This document shows, piece by piece, positions 13,499 to 13,575 of a stretch of 13,575 nt of DNA. The stretch's first letter is position 1. Every line of letters starts with the position of its first letter. The notes beneath the pieces are model-generated. The model ran no database searches. It was given only the letters and a program-made list of their open reading frames with translations, and had not been told where the DNA came from. Origin of the DNA: an uncultured Bacilli bacterium (lineage in GTDB: Bacteria > Bacillota_I > Bacilli_A > RF39 > UBA660); the NCBI GenBank assembly GCA_944358495.1, contig CALVRF010000031.1, positions 1 to 13,575 on the forward strand, read 5' to 3'. Both the position numbers and the translations under genes were made by a program.

Positions 13499-13575
<77 letters not shown>

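Overview
The window reads as the chromosome of a low-GC Gram-positive bacterium of the Bacilli side of the Firmicutes, possibly one of the uncultured gut lineages near Erysipelotrichia or RF39. The evidence is the very AT-rich DNA, all genes on one strand, a DnaI-type helicase loader, a T-box leader, sortase-anchored surface protein genes, and homologues of SpoIIIAH, GerE and GerM. The lineage is an inference; no 16S or other marker is present. All twelve stop codons seen are TAA or TAG.

Layout, all on the + strand. (1) 1-327: the 3' end of dnaI, closed by a terminator. (2) 469-6247: a surface cassette with its own promoter. It encodes a very large multidomain adhesin or pilin-like protein ending in an IPKTG sorting signal, overlapped by a class B sortase. 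A signal-peptide ORF lies in frame just upstream of the adhesin but is cut off from it by a TAA codon. (3) 6258-9509: a consensus promoter, a threonine T-box leader (apparent specifier ACT) and an overlapping three-gene operon: an unrecognised 147-aa protein, a threonyl-tRNA synthetase lacking the TGS domain, and an ADP-ribosylglycohydrolase-family protein. (4) 9587-11070: lysS with its own promoter and terminator. (5) 11126-11531: an isolated type IV prepilin-like gene as a single-gene unit. (6) 11612-13462: three consecutive sporulation-family genes, spoIIIAH-like, gerE and gerM. (7) 13499-13575: tRNA-Arg(TCT), ending at the last base of the window, with a good promoter reaching back into gerM.

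How the parts may work together: the sortase would anchor (or polymerise) the adjacent IPKTG protein. The T-box would couple threonyl-tRNA charging to expression of thrS and its two overlapping partners. SpoIIIAH and GerM are both connected with the SpoIIIA-SpoIIQ trans-envelope complex in Bacillus, so their placement around gerE suggests a retained sporulation module. In Bacillus subtilis dnaI and thrS are near neighbours, as are gerE and gerM, so the adhesin-sortase cassette looks like an insertion into an ancestral dnaI-thrS neighbourhood.

The points most worth a second look are the in-frame stop between the signal peptide and the adhesin, the TGS-less ThrRS with a new gene between it and its T-box, and the spoIIIAH-gerE-gerM cluster. 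No CRISPR array, transposase or phage gene was seen.
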